Below, piece by piece: positions 62,458 through 64,000 of a stretch of 64,000 bases of DNA. Under the pieces are notes generated by a model. That model did no database searches, was not told the origin of the DNA, and worked only from the letters and a program-made list of their open reading frames with translations. Positions within the stretch are counted from its first letter, which is position 1, and each line of letters begins with the position of its first letter. Location: contig CAWAHF010000004.1 in assembly GCA_963781805.1 (NCBI GenBank), forward strand, positions 2,790,001-2,854,000, read 5' to 3'. This DNA is from JAFGPL01 sp963781805 (lineage in GTDB: Bacteria; Bacteroidota; Bacteroidia; Bacteroidales; UBA10428). Both the position numbers and the translations under genes were made by a program.

Positions 62458-62519
62458 GTTTAATATACCAATCGCAATTTCCCTTTTAGCGTTCGATACT
62501 TTATGTAAAACAGGGAATC

Positions 62520-63293
62520 TCATTCTCTTATCATTTTTACAAACCTTTCAATTTTGTCTTCCAGCTCACCCTCTTCTGCCAGTGCCTTTATAAACGCACT
62601 TCCAATAATCACCCCATTTGCATATTTACATGCTTTTTGAAAGGTTTCATGATTGGATATACCGAAACCAATCAGCTTTGGATTTTTCAAATTCATGTTG
62701 TTCAGCCGGTTAAAATATGCCTCTTGCTCATCTGATATTGAATTTTTCATACCTGTGGTTGACGATGATGATACCATATAGATGAAGCCTTTACTCTCCT
62801 TATCTATTTTGTAAATTCTATCATCGCTGGTTTGGGGAGAGATTAAGAAAATCATATGCAGGTTGTATTTTTCAAAGGTTCGTTTATACTCTTCAAGGTA
62901 TACGTCAAGAGGCAAATCGGGCAGAATTACACCATCAATTCCCAATTCATGGCATTTTTCACAAAATCTGTCTATTCCATATTGCATCACAGGGTTGATA
63001 TAACCCATCATTAACAACGGAATATCCACTTCTGATCTTATATCTTCAAGTTGTTCAAACAGGATACGAAGACTCATTCCGTTTTTCAGCGCTATATCAT
63101 TGCTTTTCTGAATCACCGGACCATCGGCCATAGGATCGCTGAACGGCATTCCGATTTCAATCAGATCAACTCCGTTCTTTACCAACAATTTTATCATCTG
63201 AGGTGTATCCTTAAGTTCCGGATAACCGGCAGAAAAATAAACTGAAAGAATATCTTTTTTCTTGTTTGTGAATAATTCGTTAATTCGGTTCAT
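62520..63293 (-). CDS. trpA: Tryptophan synthase alpha chain
   Basis: 257 residues, TIM barrel. It splits indole-3-glycerol phosphate into indole and glyceraldehyde 3-phosphate and passes indole to TrpB. Catalytic Glu46 and Asp57 are in 'LIEIGMPFSDPMADGPVIQ'. 'MGYINPVMQYG', 'GVILPDLPLD', 'FLISPQTSDDRI', 'GFIYMVSSSSTTG' and 'GFGISN' follow. It ends the trp run (13 bp after trpB) and is convergent with the DUF5723 gene. Confidence 0.97.
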   Translation of the reverse strand: MNRINELFTNKKKDILSVYFSAGYPELKDTPQMIKLLVKNGVDLIEIGMPFSDPMADGPVIQKSNDIALKNGMSLRILFEQLEDIRSEVDIPLLMMGYINPVMQYGIDRFCEKCHELGIDGVILPDLPLDVYLEEYKRTFEKYNLHMIFLISPQTSDDRIYKIDKESKGFIYMVSSSSTTGMKNSISDEQEAYFNRLNNMNLKNPKLIGFGISNHETFQKACKYANGVIIGSAFIKALAEEGELEDKIERFVKMIRE

Positions 63294-63306
63294 TGTACAA
63301 AGCTTA

Positions 63307-64000
63307 TTAAATGTAAGAATCCAAATATTTCATATAAGTGGCTAAATCTTTATCTCCTCTGCCGGAAAGATTTATCACGACGATATCGTCAGGCTTGAAT
63401 TTCTTCTTTTCAAGAATGGCTAGTGCATGCGCTGATTCAAGCGCCGGAATGATTCCATCTGTTCTGGTAAGCTGAAAGGCTGCTTTTAAAGCCTCATCAT
63501 CAGTGGCATTATCAAAAATTGCCCGGCCTGTTTTGAAAAGAAAACTATGCATAGGACCTATCCCCGGATAATCCAATCCTGCCGAGATGGAATAAGGTTC
63601 AATGACCTGTCCATCGTCATCCTGCATTAACATGGTACGGCTTCCGTGCAAAACACCGGGCCTTCCCAGTACCATGGTTGCAGCTGATTCTCCTGAATCA
63701 ATTCCTTTGCCGCTGGCTTCAACCGCAATGAGATGCACATGCTTATTATCAAGGTAGTGGTAAAATGCCCCTGCTGCATTACTTCCACCTCCAACACAAG
63801 CAATTATATAATCCGGATCTTCCTTACCCGTGTGTTCTTTCAACTGCCATTTCATCTCCTCACTAATAACCGACTGTAATCTGGCTACCATATCCGGATA
63901 AGGAGCTGGTCCAACTACCGAACCAATTATATAATGTGTGTCGAGCGGATGGTTGATCCAGTCGCGAATAGCTTCGTTGGTGGCATCTTTCAAGGTCATA
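63307..64000 (-). CDS. trpB: Tryptophan synthase beta chain (5' part outside the window)
   Basis: The C-terminal ~230 of about 395 residues. It condenses indole with serine using PLP. 'LKDATNEAIRDWI', 'YIIGSVVGPAPYPDMVARLQSVIS', the PLP-phosphate loop 'CVGGGSNAAG', 'GLDYPGIGPMHSFL' and the C-terminal 'INLSGRGDKDLATYMKYL' are diagnostic. The PLP lysine lies beyond the right edge. The Met at 63999 is internal, not a start. Confidence 0.97.
   Translation of the reverse strand, partial: MTLKDATNEAIRDWINHPLDTHYIIGSVVGPAPYPDMVARLQSVISEEMKWQLKEHTGKEDPDYIIACVGGGSNAAGAFYHYLDNKHVHLIAVEASGKGIDSGESAATMVLGRPGVLHGSRTMLMQDDDGQVIEPYSISAGLDYPGIGPMHSFLFKTGRAIFDNATDDEALKAAFQLTRTDGIIPALESAHALAILEKKKFKPDDIVVINLSGRGDKDLATYMKYLDSYI

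Noticed and set aside
62465..62519. Imperfect inverted repeat (TTCCCT / AGGGAA) between the DUF5723 and trpA genes as a bidirectional terminator
   Set aside because: Long loop, bulges and no clean T-run; too weak to list.

Overview
The window comes from an AT-rich member of the Bacteroidota, probably class Bacteroidia. Four things support this. Three secreted proteins end in a type IX secretion (T9SS) type C-terminal sorting domain. Several spacers carry the Bacteroidota promoter TTTG-N19-TAnnTTTG, and most genes lack a Shine-Dalgarno sequence. There are many families typical of the phylum (DUF4837, DUF5723, SagB-type periplasmic nitroreductase, fused GT3-GT35 glycogen enzyme). The gene neighbourhoods dxr-rseP and mutL-rhomboid-rhomboid-endonuclease also fit. 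No phage, insertion sequence, rRNA or CRISPR array is visible.

Region 1 (1-10.5 kb) holds three large surface or secreted proteins. The first is a 5'-truncated right-handed beta-helix protein resembling PL9 polysaccharide lyases. The other two are paralogues that start with an SGNH-hydrolase-like domain. All three carry BIG2 immunoglobulin-like repeats and a T9SS tail. The middle one has been enlarged by a near-identical 1,044-bp tandem repeat with a DUF4082-like module and Ig-like modules. Region 2 (10.5-20.6 kb) carries an NTF2-like lipoprotein, glycogen phosphorylase glgP, modD with a hairpin at its start codon, an FtsX-type permease, a SiaB-like kinase, and marC between RNase HI and RNase HII. 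Region 3 (20.7-27.7 kb) has a flippase, a small basic protein, a lipocalin-like protein, a GT39 glycosyltransferase, ahcY (with a clear terminator) and ribF.

Region 4 (28-39.1 kb) is a glycogen cluster. glgB (GH13_8) faces a minus-strand operon that is transcribed as GH133 debranching enzyme, GT4 glycosyltransferase, GH57 amylase and a 1,411-residue GT3 glycogen synthase-GT35 phosphorylase fusion. With glgP at 11.5 kb, the window holds building, branching, debranching and phosphorolysis of glycogen, in a form that looks more eukaryote-like (GT3, GH13_8, GH133) than the GlgA/GlgC type. A 1-kb spacer follows, containing the initiator tRNA-fMet with its promoter and terminator.

Region 5 (40.2-45.1 kb) is an operon for a Tat-exported, two-subunit molybdenum hydroxylase with its cofactor maturation genes (xdhC, mocA-like) and a periplasmic nitroreductase. 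Region 6 (45.4-64 kb) is mostly housekeeping: M23 peptidase, dxr (frameshifted in this sequence), rseP, tatA, LysM lytic transglycosylase, DUF4837 lipoprotein, yidD, queD-like, GGCT-like, threonine dehydratase/serine racemase-like, an EEP-family hydrolase, two rhomboids, mutL, gmhA with a lipoprotein and a DUF5723 protein, then trpA and the 3' part of trpB, which runs off the right edge.
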